Shown one piece after another: positions 18,711 to 30,842 of a stretch of 64,000 nucleotides of DNA (its first letter is position 1; the number at the start of each line of letters is the position of its first letter). The DNA lies in contig MU278355.1 of assembly GCA_022385755.1 (NCBI GenBank), positions 314,974 through 378,973 on the forward strand. The letters run 5' to 3'. The translations under genes were made by a program, and so were the position numbers. Origin of the DNA: Trametopsis cervina (lineage: Eukaryota; Basidiomycota; Agaricomycetes; Polyporales; Irpicaceae). Below the pieces are notes generated by a model that was given only the letters and a program-made list of their open reading frames with translations, was not told the origin of the DNA and ran no database searches.

Positions 18711-20560
18711 CGCACGTGAGACGCTTCCGAGACGTCCCACACCAAAAGGCCCCGTGGATGTGCCTTCTGCTTCTGCTATTCGGATTTCGAAGTGCTGTTG
18801 GAAAAAACGCGCGGTGTTTTAGGCTGTTTGGCTGTTGTTGGATTATGCGCTCCTCGGGCTGTTGTTTCGCATTCTCGTATGGTTTCGGTCGGTCGCTGGG
18901 CGCGGCTGTGTATGGCGTATGCATCGGGTTTCTTTTCTCGTCTCCTTTCTCACTTTCGTCTCGCTCCTCTTATCTTCGCTTGCATATGGATTGTTATAAT
19001 AAAAACCCCTCACCCCGCCTCTCCGCTTTTTACCCCCTCCTCACCCCACAAACTCATATTGCGCCTCCAGTCCCGGGATTCCCTGCGCGTGCGCTGGCTC
19101 TCCTCGGTACTGGTCCGCGTCGGTCGTTACAGGTTATATCCCCCAAGCCCCCCTCACAATTAGCATAAAGATTATATATAACACCACATACATACATAAC
19201 GTACAGAAACTTACCTCCTCTACCCCTCCCTTATTTTCCGCCCACCCTCAAACCCCTATTCACTCCTCCCGCTCCCGCTGATACGACTCACACACATATA
19301 TACACCCTCGGAATTGTATAGATAAACAGAATTCTGTGTTTCCAACTCGTTCCCGCTAATGGCTGTCTTTTACTCGCTCTCGCACTTATGCATTAGTTTT
19401 CAACCGTCTCCCTTTCCTTCCAGTTATACCTCTTCGACGTTCGCCCCTTCGGGTCTTTTGTTACGTTAATAGGTGGCCCGTTTCCCTCTGTTTCTCTTTC
19501 GCATATTGTATTTTTGCGCTTGCTTCTTGGTTTACTGACTAGACTTTTGGTTCTCCGTATGTACGTTCGCACGCGAATCTGGACCGAAGCCGTACGTCGT
19601 GTATAACACGACGCCGGTGCGGTTTTGGACGCGTCGCTTGTTGATGGATCTTATGTATCTCATGAACGAGGCAAAAATGACAAACAGAGCTTGTTATTCT
19701 GTAGACAATGCACGAGGCTCTTGGCGGGTACTCGTACGACATGAGGTTATCGCACGGACGACGGACAAGCATTTTTGACGCAAACACTCTGGATCGGAAT
19801 TCTGATTCTTGCGACTGCAGCGTGTCCGGTCTCTTAATATTCGTTGCAGGACGGACCGAAGGATTTTCGGTCCTGACTTGGAGGCTGGGCTCGTCGCCCA
19901 CAATATTGTCGTGCACGTTGTTTACATGTTGTATTAGCACTAATATTGAAAGATGATTCAGCGAGCTCGGCCATCGTCTCAACGCTCACAATCAGGACAC
20001 CGGGATAGATGGATTGAGCACCCATGATACGAAGGCGCGTTCTCCCGTCGAAATCTTCAATGCACTCATCCTTAAATGCCACAAACATCTCAGATCCGAC
20101 GTCGTAGGCAATCAGAGAAGGCCCCGGGGGCGGGGAACACCTCGATGGTGTCAACAGGCTCGATTACGATCAGAAGTCTGCGTGCTCGGACGATCGCATG
20201 TCGTAAAGCCGCATCGTGCAGATGTCAGCGACGCACTCGTCCTCGGAGGACGGAGGAATAACGCCTAAAATACCGTGCTGAGGGCACGTTGTGTAGAGGC
20301 ACGCGACGGACTCGTGTGGTGTCGGATGGCGTACCGCGCACGCGTTCGATGACTGTATTGCTGAGGCAATTGTGCAAGAGACCGAGATGTATTGTTACAT
20401 GTACACTGCACGTTTAAATGATCACGATAAGGAACGGCACGTAAGAACGTGATCAGTGGTATTACGACGTACCTTAGATTCTGCGGGGTTGCCATTTGGA
20501 TATCTGGATAGATGTCTTCTTCCCACTTCGAAACACGAGCTCGTACCCTGCTTGCCTATT
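18711..20560. other. bZIP 3' flank and unresolved region
   Basis: 18711-19530 is C/T-rich and looks like 3' UTR plus spacer. Between about 19950 and 20500 short minus-strand stretches look protein-like (for example SSEDECVADIC and YDVGSEMFVAFKDE), but I could not connect them by in-phase splicing into one frame, so no gene is called. Confidence 0.4.
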
Positions 20561-21079
20561 TTAAAGCTGCGAGGGCACAGGCGGGAGCGGAGTTCCGGGA
20601 ATGTATGGGTAGATGGCCAACTTCTCCTTGTCCCACTGCAACCACGGAACGATTGTCAATCATACAGGCGGAAGGAATGAGGGAGGATTGGGCACGATAG
20701 AATTATAACTTACCACATTCGCCGCCCAGTATACGTCCTCCTCGATGATTTTGCGCACAGCCTCGACGCTCTCTGCTTCGAATATCATCGAAGAGCCGAT
20801 TATCTTTTTGGTCTCGCTCTCGAGCGTCTCAGGCGCGATCAGGATGCCGCCATGTCCTGCAACAGTCGTAAGTAAGTGATCAATAGCGCAATCTTCATCA
20901 CACCAGAGGGAGCGCTATGATGAGAACAGATCTAGGAAAGGACGCTCACTCAGAATGCCAGATTTCGTGAATGCATGTATGCGCTCGAGATGCTTCGGGC
21001 GCACGGACATGCGCCGGCTGTAGGCCTCCGCGTCTGTGTAGTCTGGCGCAAAGGCGATGTACAGGTGTGTCTTGGACAT
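20561..21079 (-). CDS. YCII-domain protein, copy B
   Basis: Small cytosolic protein of the YciI-like dimeric alpha/beta-barrel family; the molecular role in fungi is not established. Exons (5' to 3') 20950-21079, 20714-20856 and 20561-20635 join in phase to about 115 aa. Recognisable elements are HLYIAFAPDYTDAEAYSRRM..RPKHL (strand 1 and helix), GGILIAPETLES, SSMIFEAESVEAVRKIIEED, and the C-terminal VYWAANVWDKEKLAIYPYIP. Its neighbour at 21538-22010 is a paralog with both intron positions and phases conserved (phase 1, phase 0), so the pair arose by tandem duplication after those introns existed. The start is the ATG at 21079, matching the paralog's MSDSAH start. Confidence 0.85.
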
Positions 21080-21537
21080 TTTGAGGAACGAGGAGACGGT
21101 CACGGTGGAACAGAGGGTCGTGGGCTCAGATGAACGTATGAAACGCCGTGGGTAGAGATGGAGATATGGACAAGTCGAGTCAGTAGCCGGGCCGGGCTGC
21201 ATCATGCGGGACTCTTTCAGACTCAAGTTCCAAGATCACTTCTGCGTTGTGACTGTGAGATGTTCACCGGACACAGTAACAGCCCGGACAGCCTGGGATG
21301 AACTGACGTCAGGATGCATCAAAAAGGCGCGAACTGCACGCCAGATACCAGAGGTCAAACAGACTGAGTTTATCTTTTGAAGCGTTCTCATACTAAAATA
21401 CAAGCATTTCTTGGTGGCTAATCGACGGATGTTCAATGTAGCGCGATATCTTGAGTGGTATCAGATTAGCACTGACACTTAGCACAGATATTTATACGTG
21501 TAAATCTCACTTACATCTTCATCTTCAGCCTTCACGC

Positions 21538-22010
21538 TCATGCGCTCGCAGGAGGGAATGGGTGTGCAGCCACAAATGGGATGATAGCGAGCTTCTCCTT
21601 GTCCCACTAATATGCGATCCACGCGTCAGAACCGGCACAAGGTATGGATAACACCAAGAGCTACATACCACGTTACCCGTCCAGTACACGTCCTTCTCTA
21701 CAATCTCGCGAACAGCCTCGATGCTCTCCGCCTCGAAGATAAGGAAAGAGCCAACCATCTTCTTGCTGTCAGTCTGGTACGTGTCCGGCGAGATCATCGC
21801 TCCCCCGAGACCTACGATCGTCGCTCCTGTAAGCAGTAGGCACACATAACAATGATGTGCACACTCACGGTGTACGCCATCAGCGTAAAGCTGCTTCCCA
21901 GCCTCGATGTGCTTCGGACGAACAGCGAGACGACGGCTCGGTGCGTCCGCGTCCGTGTGATCAGGAGCGTAGAGCACAAAAAGGTGTTTCTTGTGAGCAG
22001 AGTCAGACAT
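21538..22010 (-). CDS. YCII-domain protein, copy A
   Basis: Paralog of the preceding gene. Exons (5' to 3') 21869-22010, 21669-21826 and 21538-21606 join in phase to 122 aa. Motifs are HLFVLYAPDHTDADAPSRRL.VRPKHI, GGAMISPDT, SFLIFEAESIEAVREIVEKD, and VYWTGNVWDKEKLAIIPFV. The first intron is only 42 nt. The frame stays open upstream to an ATG at 22124, which would add an Arg-rich presequence-like stretch, but a TATA box (TATAAATA on the minus strand) lies inside that stretch. I therefore place the start at 22010. Family assignment is firm; biochemical function is unknown. Confidence 0.87.
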
Positions 22011-22678
22011 TCTTCGGATGAAATGTGATGCTTGTGGGCGAGCTAGGAAGCGAGACGCAGCGGTAGATGATAGTATAGGTCGGACGGTGTTCCTTGTATT
22101 TATACCGCGTAAGCAGGTGAACATGCGGGCCGTGGGATGACTGACTTCCGCTTTCCTGTGGCAATATCCTAGCCTCGGTCAGGGAGTGCGGTGTTTACAA
22201 AGCAAGAGGAGAAGGGTGTTGGAGGAATCGACAGTCGGACGGTCGTAGTCTGGTGGCTGCTTTGCGCGCTTTTGAGGGACGGATCGGTTACGCCCGGCCC
22301 GCCCGCATTTAATCGTTGCGCGTTCAGCTATCGTCACTTGTCGTGAGTACGACGAACGCTGGCCCACCGTCCAAAGCAAGTTCACCTAGGATGAATTAAT
22401 ACAGCTCGGAACTCTATCTCTTCTGTTCCCAGCAAATGAAGGACATTAAGGCTCTAGGCGCTCGTAGATTAGATTGAGCGCCTGAACTCAAATCACGTGA
22501 GCGTGTAATCCTGTACGCATCACTCGTCATCGAAATTCGAAGATGCACTCTGACCCATACCATTATCTCTCGAGGACTTAGTGGCTCCGCCCAAGACAAA
22601 CAAGGCTGTAACAATAATGCTGTGAACTTTGGAATATTTATTGCTAATCTCTATTCTGGTACTAACCCCTCACTGAAC
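22011..22678. other. Intergenic region between divergent YCII-A and POL4-like genes
   Basis: No gene. Contains a palindromic TCACGTGA site at 22493-22500, about 180 bp before the polymerase ATG. Confidence 0.5.
22097..22104 (-). promoter_or_regulatory. TATA box of YCII copy A
   Basis: TATAAATA on the minus strand, about 90 bp before the ATG at 22010. It argues against using the upstream in-frame ATG at 22124. Confidence 0.55.
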
Positions 22679-25044
22679 ATGCCGTTCAAACGTCCGGCAC
22701 CACCCCTACACGAGCCTTCCTCCGGTTATGATTCCTCCAAGGGGGATGCTGGGCTGGGAGAAATTGAAACTCCCTCAAAACGGTCTAAGGTGTCTCGTTC
22801 TGCTAAGGCGCTCCCCGAAATCAACCTGTACATAGTGCAGGCCAAGCTCAACGGACCTGATATTGCGGAGCTCTTCACGCTCGCCGAACGCCATTGCGGA
22901 CGGCTGTGTGGCGACATTGAGGACGCAAATGTCGTCCTCACCGCCGTCACCATGAGACGTCGGTTTGAAAGGCACGTTTCATGGGAACTCGCTGTACGTG
23001 AATTCTTACGTAGAGATGGCATTTATTTTACTTCGTCCACACAGAAAACCAAAGCTATAGTCACGCCCAGCTGGCTGAAAGACTCTGTGGTTGAGGGAAG
23101 GCCGCTTCCATGTGGCGGCTACGTTGCTTTCCCCGATCTGCTGGACGAGACAGTTAGGAACTGCCCAGCTTGTGAACAGCGACCTTGCATATGCGAAGAC
23201 ACTGCAGATGAAAAGGGCCCAGCAGGCTCACCTGTGGGCGAATATCCATCTCCACCAACTAGCCCATCCTCCTCGATAATTATAGAGCGCGTCATTTCTT
23301 CCCCGCCTTCTTCGACTAATACCAAGATTGGCTTGACGCCTCCGCGCATACATGTACCCCAACACTTACTCCCACCGCCAGTTTCAATACCGACGAGAAC
23401 TGAGCTCCTGTCGTGGTCGTCCCTATATACCTGCCAACGAGCGTCACCCCTACTATGTCCGAATCAAGCCCTGGCCGTCGAGTTGGATATCATCAAGCGA
23501 AGTCGAGCTCTTGAGGGTGAGGAGCGGAGTGTGTTGAGTTATGCGCGGGCTATCGCTGCTGTCAAAGGTATGTATACCGGGTAGGTCAGGCTTAACAGGA
23601 TCTGAATTAACCTTCTTCAAGCATATCCCGACCGCATCACATCTCGGAAACAGATCAACGAGATACCTTACTGCGGCACAAAGATTTCGAACTTGGTCAG
23701 TCGAGCGTGAGCCCTCGGCTTCCTTTTACTGAAACTGGCATAGGTTGAGGAATTTGTGGATCATGGACATATTTCCGAAGCACGTTAGTGTTCTCTACTT
23801 CGTCACGTCAGTCTACTGTTTTGACCGCTGCATATGACAACCCAGGATCCATTGCTTCCTCAGAACGCTTTCAGTGCCTCTCGCTCTTTTCTTCCGTTTA
23901 CGGCATAGGGCCTAGCAACGCACGTCGATTGTATGCGCTTGGGGTTCGAACAGTGGAAGACCTTGAGGTGTACTACGGCGTCGAGCCGGAAGAGGCGGAG
24001 TCGCAGCTCGTTGAACTCGAGCATAAATCAGGAGAAGGCTTTGGCCAGAAGTTTGACACTGGGCTAGGCGAGACATGGATCAAGATCGCGTTGGGGCTCA
24101 GGAAGGATTTACAGATCAAGTACGTATGTTAATGTTAATCTTAGCAAAATGTGGAATGAAACGAGTCTATAGGATACCGCGTGATGAAGTGGAAGAGATG
24201 AATCGCGTGGTAATGCATGAGTTGGACGAGCTTGAGCCTGGGTGTGTTTCTACCATCGCCGGAGGGTGCGCGAAATTAGGTCTTGTCGTTCAATCGCTAT
24301 GCTGACAGCGAATATGAAGCTATCGCAGGGGAAAGCCGGAGAGTAACGATGTCGATATCGTTTTCACTCACCCGGATCCGGAGAAGGTGAAAGGACTATG
24401 CAAGCGACTCGTTAAAAGGCTATACGAACGAGGCATGGTCACACACGTCATGCGTAAGGTTTCATCTCGCACGTTCAAGACCTCTCAATCAACCTACCGC
24501 CAGACCTATCTAGCTTTCACAGTCACAATCCGCTGAAGAACAGCCACTGGGATTCTTTGGAGAAGTCACTCACGGTGTTCGTCCTTCCGCAGTCATCCTC
24601 ATATTATCGGGGCATTCGCAGACGATTGGACTTGATCGTCGCTTTGCCAGAAGTCTACTGGACGGCTGTCATAGGATGGTTGGTATAGTCTCTAGCCTTG
24701 GCTCCTGTATTTTTGTCTGACAGCTGGAGTTAAGGAGCGGGTCGATCATGTTCCAGCGTGACCTTCGTCAGTGGGCGAAGGATAAAATGTACGTTCACCT
24801 GACCCAGCTCCACTTATGTGTGCTAAACCGCATTTCAATCGCTTTCAGGGCCATGAAGTTCGATAGCTCCGGGATGTACGTGCTCACTTTCTCTTTCCTT
24901 GACTTTTATATAGAGCTTACGTGAATGGTTCTCAGCACAAGAAGGTACGACTCGAAATCGTTCTTTCCCAAAACGGAGAAGGAGGCCTTTGATCTGCTTG
25001 GGCTTGAGTGGGTGGACCCGACCCAGAGAAACGCGGACGTATGA
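22679..25044 (+). CDS. POL4: X-family DNA polymerase with BRCT domain (Pol4/lambda/mu-like)
   Basis: Gap-filling polymerase of base-excision repair and non-homologous end joining, acting in the nucleus. Eleven exons join in phase: 22679-22993, 23045-23567, 23622-23695, 23744-23783, 23846-24119, 24173-24265, 24320-24453, 24504-24678, 24735-24788, 24849-24875 and 24936-25044, giving about 605 aa. An N-terminal basic stretch (PSKRSK) precedes a BRCT domain (about 48-130). After a Ser/Pro linker come the 8-kDa-type region, a helix-hairpin-helix (YGIGPSNARRLYALGV) and the catalytic palm. The palm has GGYRRGKPESNDVDIV with two Asp ligands (about 450 and 452) and RRRLDLIVA with the third (about 527). 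WSGSIMFQRDLRQWA and a tail ending EWVDPTQRNADV match the family thumb. The 51-nt first intron is a multiple of three without stops, and removing it restores the BRCT tryptophan strand. Exon 10 is 27 nt. Confidence 0.93.
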
Positions 25045-25350
25045 GATGCTTTAATCTCGTTTCTTGGAGATGTCTGCAGCCATAGCTGCACCGCTGCTGT
25101 ACAGTGTACCTTCGACGATTTGGACTTGCCAGTGGTTTTTCTTTCTTTCTTGGGATGCAGGAGCGCAAACTGTATTAATAAAAGGATGTAATGTACTTCA
25201 AAGAGGGTCGATTTACTCTTCAGCCTCGCAAAGTGATCCGTAGTATTAGTATTAATTTATGGACTCATAGTAAAAGCAGATGTCAATCAAGCTTTACATG
25301 TCCTGGTATGTCCAGGAGCATGAGATAAATACAACTTTCCACTCCATTCT
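25045..25350. other. Intergenic region between convergent genes
   Basis: About 300 bp between the ends of the polymerase and TSC10 genes; AT-richer 3' flanks, no feature seen. Confidence 0.4.
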
Positions 25351-26741
25351 TCAGAGCGGAGAATAAACACCCTTGCTAACTAGCCCTTTGTCCTGAAGGT
25401 AGGCATAATGTTCTTGTCCGTGACTACGGACTTTTGAATCAACACTCCCACGCCAAATGGGAAGAGCGATCTAAAGAAGAAATCTAAGTTATCATGAACA
25501 GAAAGGTGTTCAGCGGAACACGTACAGCAGCTATAGCCGAATATATCTGGTCTAGGAGGCCATGGTTCCCAGGAGAGCTGCCTCTGGACGACGCGCGGAA
25601 GACATTCCCGATGAAATCGTAGGTGATATGGAATTTACCCTTCGCTACTCCTGCATGAGAAAAGCAAGCACACATGAGCCAACATTATGAAGAGGCTGAG
25701 GTGATGGGCCGTACCATGAAGCAAATGTTCTGCAATCGCGTCTGGTTGCATACCCTCATCCGACTCCTCCAGCTTCAGAGTGATTTGGGGTTTCACCTTA
25801 TTCTCTTCTTCCAGTCCCGGGCTGAAGATAGTTCCCGGGAAGGTGATGTGTACGCCGATTCCGTACATCAAGAATTCACTCTGCAAGGCTTCCGCAAGGC
25901 CTGGAAGGAAAGGCATAAGTAAAAGTGTGCTTTTGCCAACGCTTAAGCTGGGGGAGACTTTACCTCGAATAGCGAACTTGCCAGGCGAATATGTTGAATA
26001 ACCAACGAAGGAAAAGTAGGCAAGCACGGAGGCTACGAAGACAATCTTGCCCTGAACACCGTCGCGCACCATGCGTTTCGACGCTGCCTAGGGAATTGAT
26101 GAATCTCGAGTTCTCAACCGAACGTTACAACTTAAGCAACACTCACCAGAGCACTCCAAGCCTGAGCCCAGTAGGTCTCATCCATACACTGCTTCAGCTG
26201 TTCTTCTGTTTGCTCAACAAAAAATCCGGGCCTCGACTTGCCCGCGCATAGGAAAATCGCGTCTGGGCATTTGCCCCCAAAGGGAACCGTAGAAACCTCT
26301 AGCGCAGCCTCAGCTTCAGCAGCTTTGTCGACCGAAAACGAATATGCATGAAAGAGCTGTGATGGGCTCTGGCGGGCTCCCTGAATGGGTCATGACCAAC
26401 GTGTCAACCATGTTGCCCGGACATAGGGCTAGTATGCACACACCTCGAGTTGTATCAATGCCTTGCTGATTCTCACGTTGTCTCGCGCGACGATGGAGAC
26501 ATGCGCGCCGCGCTTTGCGAGCAACAACGCCAAACTAAGTCCTAGCCCTGACGTGCCACCTGTAACGTAGCAGTGCTGCAAAATACCACTATATGTCAAT
26601 GCGTGTAGAGCTCTCTGAACGGAACTGACTGACCTTCCCTTTCGGGTCCCAGTTATCTTTCCTGCCAAATAACATGCTGACAACAACGTAGACAAGAGCA
26701 GGGACGATGACGGCCGTAAGAGTAACAGCCAGAGGTTGCAT
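25351..26741 (-). CDS. TSC10: 3-ketodihydrosphingosine reductase
   Basis: NADPH-dependent short-chain dehydrogenase that reduces 3-ketodihydrosphingosine to dihydrosphingosine at the ER, the second step of sphingolipid synthesis. Seven exons (5' to 3'): 26634-26741, 26444-26575, 26147-26380, 25964-26087, 25715-25900, 25526-25650 and 25351-25470, about 342 aa. Residues 3-24 form a membrane segment (LAVTLTAVIVPALVYVVVSM). The cofactor loop is TGGTSGLG, and IFLCAGKS matches the NAG-type motif. The catalytic Ser is in FVASVLAY, with Tyr and Lys in YSPGK. ITFPGTIFSPGL after the active site and the C-terminal WRGSVDSKVRSHGQEHYAYL fit KDSR rather than generic reductases. The start lies 187 bp from a divergent gene, suggesting a shared promoter. 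Confidence 0.92.
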
Positions 26742-26928
26742 GCTACGGTTGAGGGAGTGACCGCCGAGACAACTGCTCTTTTTGTTGGCCGCCGAGACGA
26801 AGTCGCGTATATCGAGTGCTGATAGGGACCCGCATTCTAGTGCGTTTCAAGCTACTTCACGGCGTCATCTTGGTTTATGCGCACCCATCTTCCAGCCGCC
26901 GCATCTCATTTGAATCGCCATCGTAGTG
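26742..26928. promoter_or_regulatory. Short bidirectional promoter TSC10 / NFKBIL1-like
   Basis: 187 bp separate the two divergent start codons, so both promoters must overlap. No TATA element is obvious. Confidence 0.5.
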
Positions 26929-28028
26929 ATGGGCAAGCTGCGGCTGAAACGAACACCTGAAGAACAGGCAGCCCACGACTTGCGCAAGGCTGCGAAGCGG
27001 GCTCGCAAGGCCTCTAAACGACATCGCGCGGACGACGATGAAGATATCCCTCCCAAGAAGAGGCGAACAGAGTCGCCGCAGGCGGCAACCAGCTCGTATA
27101 AATACATGTTCGATGAAGAAGACCTTCCTTCTAGCTCTTATCGTGCCCATAAACCGGACTATGACTACATTCAGGCCCAAGTAGAAGAAGAGCGTTTTCG
27201 GGACAAACTATGGGGCGCATTCGGAGATGACGAACGGTTAGATTCGGTGGAGGCTAGCTTGAACTCGTATGCACATATCCCTAGAAGGTGGCGAGGAGGC
27301 GGCATGGATACCATAGATGATGAGCTAGACATTGACCCGCAGATGATGGAGGACGAGGATTATGCGGAGTGGATGCGGGCAGGAATGTGGAGGTGAGTCG
27401 CCAAAACGTGTTTAAACCGCACACACGCTAAATACACTGTAGGAAGAAACACGCCGCTGAGCATGCTGAGGAGGAACGCAAGAAGGCCGAACGTGCTGCT
27501 CGACACGAACAGGAGAAGAAACTACTGGAGGAGACTAAGAAGATGGAAAAGGCGGAAGCAGAGCGACGCAGGCAGAGGCGCAACCATATGGAGAGAACAC
27601 GGTGGGCCGACGCCAGAGCACATTATGAAGCCAGGTGGAAGGCCTTCATGGATCCCTCACAGGACGTGGAATATGACCTCAGTTTCGATGATATACCTTG
27701 GCCGATCCTGGTCACAGAAATTGGTCCTGTTGCTGATACCAAAGGAAAAGGGAAAGCTCGCCTTGAACTCGAGGACGTGACAGCAGAAGGAATTGCCGCC
27801 TTCCTTCTCCCTGGAGGAAAACCCGTAGAAAGCACGTCAACAGACAAAGATGTCGTCAAGAAAGAACGGCGGGATAAGCTGAGGGAGACGATGCTCCGCT
27901 TTCATCCCGACAAGTTTGAAGGCCGGATAATGCGTCGCGTGAGGGACAAGGATAAGGAGGTTGTTCGTGACGCCGTTGGGAGGGTCACGCGAGCTATCAA
28001 TGATTTATTGGCTGAGAAAGAGCCTTGA
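26929..28028 (+). CDS. NFKBIL1-like protein with J-like C-terminal segment
   Basis: Fungal member of the NF-kappa-B-inhibitor-like-1 family, nuclear and of unclear function (animal NFKBIL1 has been linked to mRNA processing). Exons 26929-27392 and 27443-28028 join in phase to about 349 aa. The N-terminus is highly basic (AAKRARKASKRHR, PPKKRR: likely nuclear localisation). The middle is a charged helix of about 60 residues rich in Glu, Lys, Arg and Ala. It is followed by the family's conserved FDDIPWP block and, near the C-terminus, KLRETMLRFHPDKFEGR, a DnaJ-like HPD motif typical of this family. No ankyrin repeats are visible, as is usual for fungal members. Confidence 0.85.
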
Positions 28029-28377
28029 GTCTCGCGAAAGTAAGTCGGTCGTATTTCTCGTAGACCTGCCCTTGAGGATATTTAACGGAGCTGTGTCGTA
28101 GCATCGATATGATGATTTACACGGTCCATCGCAAGCCTGGCTCGTGCTCCAAGGAGTACATCAACAAGCTCGCAGACTAGTCAATAGCTCTCCGTACCTC
28201 AGGTCTCATAGTCAGAGGTCATGCTCTACGGACATTCCGCAGACTGATAGTGTTCATCTATCCGGACAACAGGACCCGACGCTGACATGCAGCTAAAGAC
28301 TAAACGTCAGCCACCTGCGATGCCATGGGCCCGCGAGCACGTACCCGCTGTGCCGATGGCACATGTCTCCTGATAAT
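28029..28377. other. Intergenic region downstream of the NFKBIL1-like gene
   Basis: About 350 bp without coding evidence on either strand. Confidence 0.4.
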
Positions 28378-28877
28378 CTACTCATTTGTGCCGCACGGTC
28401 GACAGAATCGTGCAATATCGGTCGTGTGGTATCTGTATTTCGTTCGAGTTGAGATCATCCAGGCTTCGGATTGACGGCTGGGGATGTTTGTAAACTCTGT
28501 ACCCACTGATGAGATAGTAAAAATGTCCCAGCACGCTTCATGTATAAGCCACTGCGTGCTTAAGATTGGCATTCAGCCCTGTGATTTTGCGAGGGTATAC
28601 AGTAAGACTGCAGGAGTTGTTGAGATGCCCTGGTCAAAGGCCACGGCTATAGTGATTGCCGCTTGGAAACGAAGCTTAACTTACTCACCCATCCACCGTC
28701 CACGATGACCCACACATCTTGTCTTGCCTGCGCACTAAAATTACTCGAGCATCCCCAAGCCATCTCGAGCATGATCGTCCGACAGGATGCAGATATGCCG
28801 GGACAAGAAAACCCGGTCGGAGCTCCTGAGTGGCAGTAATCACATCCATCGCACCATAAAAAGTCGTTCCTCCACAA
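28378..28877 (-). CDS. Candidate small multi-exon gene, unrecognised
   Basis: Weak candidate. Three minus-strand stretches join in phase 0: 28689 up to about 28877 (contains FLWCDGCDYCHSGAP and ARQDVWVIVDGGW, ending at a GTGAGT donor), 28609-28629, and 28378-28551 (WLIHEACWDIF, ending CRPCGTNE). The Cys-rich C..C..C pattern followed by H-E-A-C-W resembles the zinc-binding-like region before the F-box in some fungal F-box families, but this is only a resemblance. No initiating Met upstream in the same frame was found, so the 5' end may lie under the promoter of the neighbouring PanB gene, or this may be a gene fragment. Confidence 0.3.
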
Positions 28878-28940
28878 CTTTCAGGTCATGCAAAAACCTC
28901 GGTATCGCCGGAATCTTTTCGCTCGACGCCATTCAACACC

Positions 28941-29974
28941 ATGACCGTCAAGTCGAGCCTGTTATCGTCACTTAAGCACAAACCGGTACAGCGACTTGGC
29001 CACGTACAGCGATGGATGAGCGTACGACCCGAGCAGAGTAGCCTCCCTACTCGTACGTAACCGCTATATTCACTGGCCAGCATCCTAGATATATATTTTT
29101 CCTCGTTATTATAGAGCGCAAGAAGGTGACCATCCAACACCTACACCAGCTGCGAAAGACCGGGACCCCTATCACGATGTTGACGGCGTACGACTTCCCG
29201 ACGGGTAGAGCCTGCGAATCGCACAACATCGATGTCGCCCTCGTTGGAGACTCGCTCGCCCAAGTATGCCTCGGATACGACTCTACTACTCGGTTGACTC
29301 TGGAAGAGATGCTTCACCACTGCCGCGCCGTAGCACGGGGAAGTAAATCGCCATTCCTGGTCGCTGATATGCCTTTCGGCACATATCACACAAGCATCGA
29401 AGACGCCGTTCGCAACGCCACACGACTCGTGAGCGAGGGCGGAGTGGAGGGCGTGAAGATAGAGGGAGGCACCGAGGTCATCGATGTCGTACGACGGCTC
29501 ACGAACGTCGGGATCCCGGTAATGGCGCATGTCGGTCTGCTGCCGCAGCGACATACGATGTTCTCCGGATACAAGGTTCAGGGGAAGGACGCACGCTCTG
29601 CCGCCGCGATCGTGGAAAGCGCGCTCGCATTGGAAGAAGCGGGTGCATTCGCGATTGTATTGGAGGCGATTCCCCATCGGCTTGGATCTTACATCACAAG
29701 TCGGATGCGTCACGCCCCTACGATAGGCATCGGCGCCGGTGCGCAGACGAACGGGCAAGTTTTGGTATGGGACGATATGCTGGGGACGTGGAGTGGACAC
29801 AAGGCGAAGTTTGCAAGGCGCTTTGGGGATGTCCGAAGCGAAATTGAACGGGGCGTGAAGGGATATACTGAAGCTGTTCGCGAGAGGACCTTCCCGTCGC
29901 TGCAGGAGAGCTACGAGATGCCGTCCGAGGAATGGGAGAAGTTCTTACACCTGGCAGAGGCCGGGACCGCCTAA
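28941..29974 (+). CDS. ECM31: 3-methyl-2-oxobutanoate (ketopantoate) hydroxymethyltransferase
   Basis: Transfers a hydroxymethyl group from 5,10-methylene-THF to 2-oxoisovalerate, the first committed step of pantothenate and CoA synthesis. Exons 28941-29052 and 29115-29974 join in phase to about 323 aa. The first 40 residues are basic and Ser/Leu-rich with few acidic residues, consistent with mitochondrial import. Family motifs are TMLTAYDFPTGRACE, VGDSLAQVCLGYDST (Mg-binding Asp), DMPFGTY, VKIEGG, HVGLLPQRHTMFSGYKVQGK, EAIPHRLG (catalytic Glu) and IGIGAG. The conserved M-G-H before the VGL strand is M-A-H here. No other pantothenate gene is nearby. The second exon could be read from an internal GTG, but the spliced start is the only ATG in frame. 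Confidence 0.93.
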
Positions 29975-30212
29975 TAGTACGTCAGAGGACAGTCTTCATT
30001 TATTTGGTAATATATTTTAGGACCCTTCCCCGTCTGTGCTATGGAACTGTATATGTGAGTTTAAAGTGACACAAAGGTGTACTGTTACTCACAATCAGTA
30101 TCGCAGAATGGGTTTCATACCGGCTCAAACTTGGAGTTCACACTGGTTTATATTAAGCGCACATCATGTGGCTTTGGTATCCTATAATCGAGAATGGTAC
30201 AGTTGTGGTGTG

Positions 30213-30842
30213 CTAATTCCAGCTTTCCATCCAGCATGGGAGAGAATATTGAGCATCCTGTGTGTCAAAGGAAGTCTGATAGTTCCATACTGGAGATGTC
30301 TTTCATTCCAGTGAGTCTCAACCTTTGCTGGCACCAAGGAGGCTGACTTACCAATTCCTGGGTATCTCACAGCCCACTGTTCAGCAATGAACCCCACTAT
30401 AAGATAGATCATTATTCTCAGCTTGAGGACCTCCAGTTCCTGAGGCTGTTTTGCCTCACGACGATGAGCTTTCGCTCGTGCGAAGGCCATCTCAACATGT
30501 TTTGCCCGCTTGTAATCACAAACGGGCTGAACATGTCGAGAGTCTACCGCGTTGTGCTTGCGATGGCTCACTTCGGGCTCGTTCTCCGTGTCCCTGATGG
30601 AAGGGGCCACGTACAGTGTACCTCCCTCCCTCTGCGGCAGTCAGCACATTATCCTGTCTCCGATACACTGATAGGCTTACATGCACAATAGTATCCCGCC
30701 CACAGGCTTGGGTGCCATTCATCTGGATGTTTTGATCTCTGGCAGACATATTCAAGGCTTGCTCAAAGTGAACCAAGGTGTCGAATATTGGATGGATGTG
30801 TCCAATGCGAATGGGGAAGCGGGAAGGAACCGGTGAGGACAT
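30213..30842 (-). CDS. Unrecognised 172-aa protein with one hydrophobic segment
   Basis: I do not recognise the family. Exons (5' to 3') 30681-30842, 30352-30631 and 30213-30289 have GT-AG boundaries (GTAAGC, GTAAGT donors) and agreeing phases, giving 172 aa. The start MSSPVPSRFPIRIGHIHP follows an in-frame stop-free short leader. The middle (EMAFARAKAHRREAK) is a charged helix that leads into LRIMIYLIVGFIAEQWAV, one possible membrane segment. The C-terminus is aromatic (QYSLPCWMESWN). Being convergent with PanB and intact across two introns, it is likely a real gene, perhaps lineage-restricted. Confidence 0.55.

Noticed and set aside
22011..22124. N-terminal extension of YCII copy A resembling a mitochondrial presequence
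   Set aside because: A TATA box lies inside it, and the paralog starts at the equivalent downstream Met.
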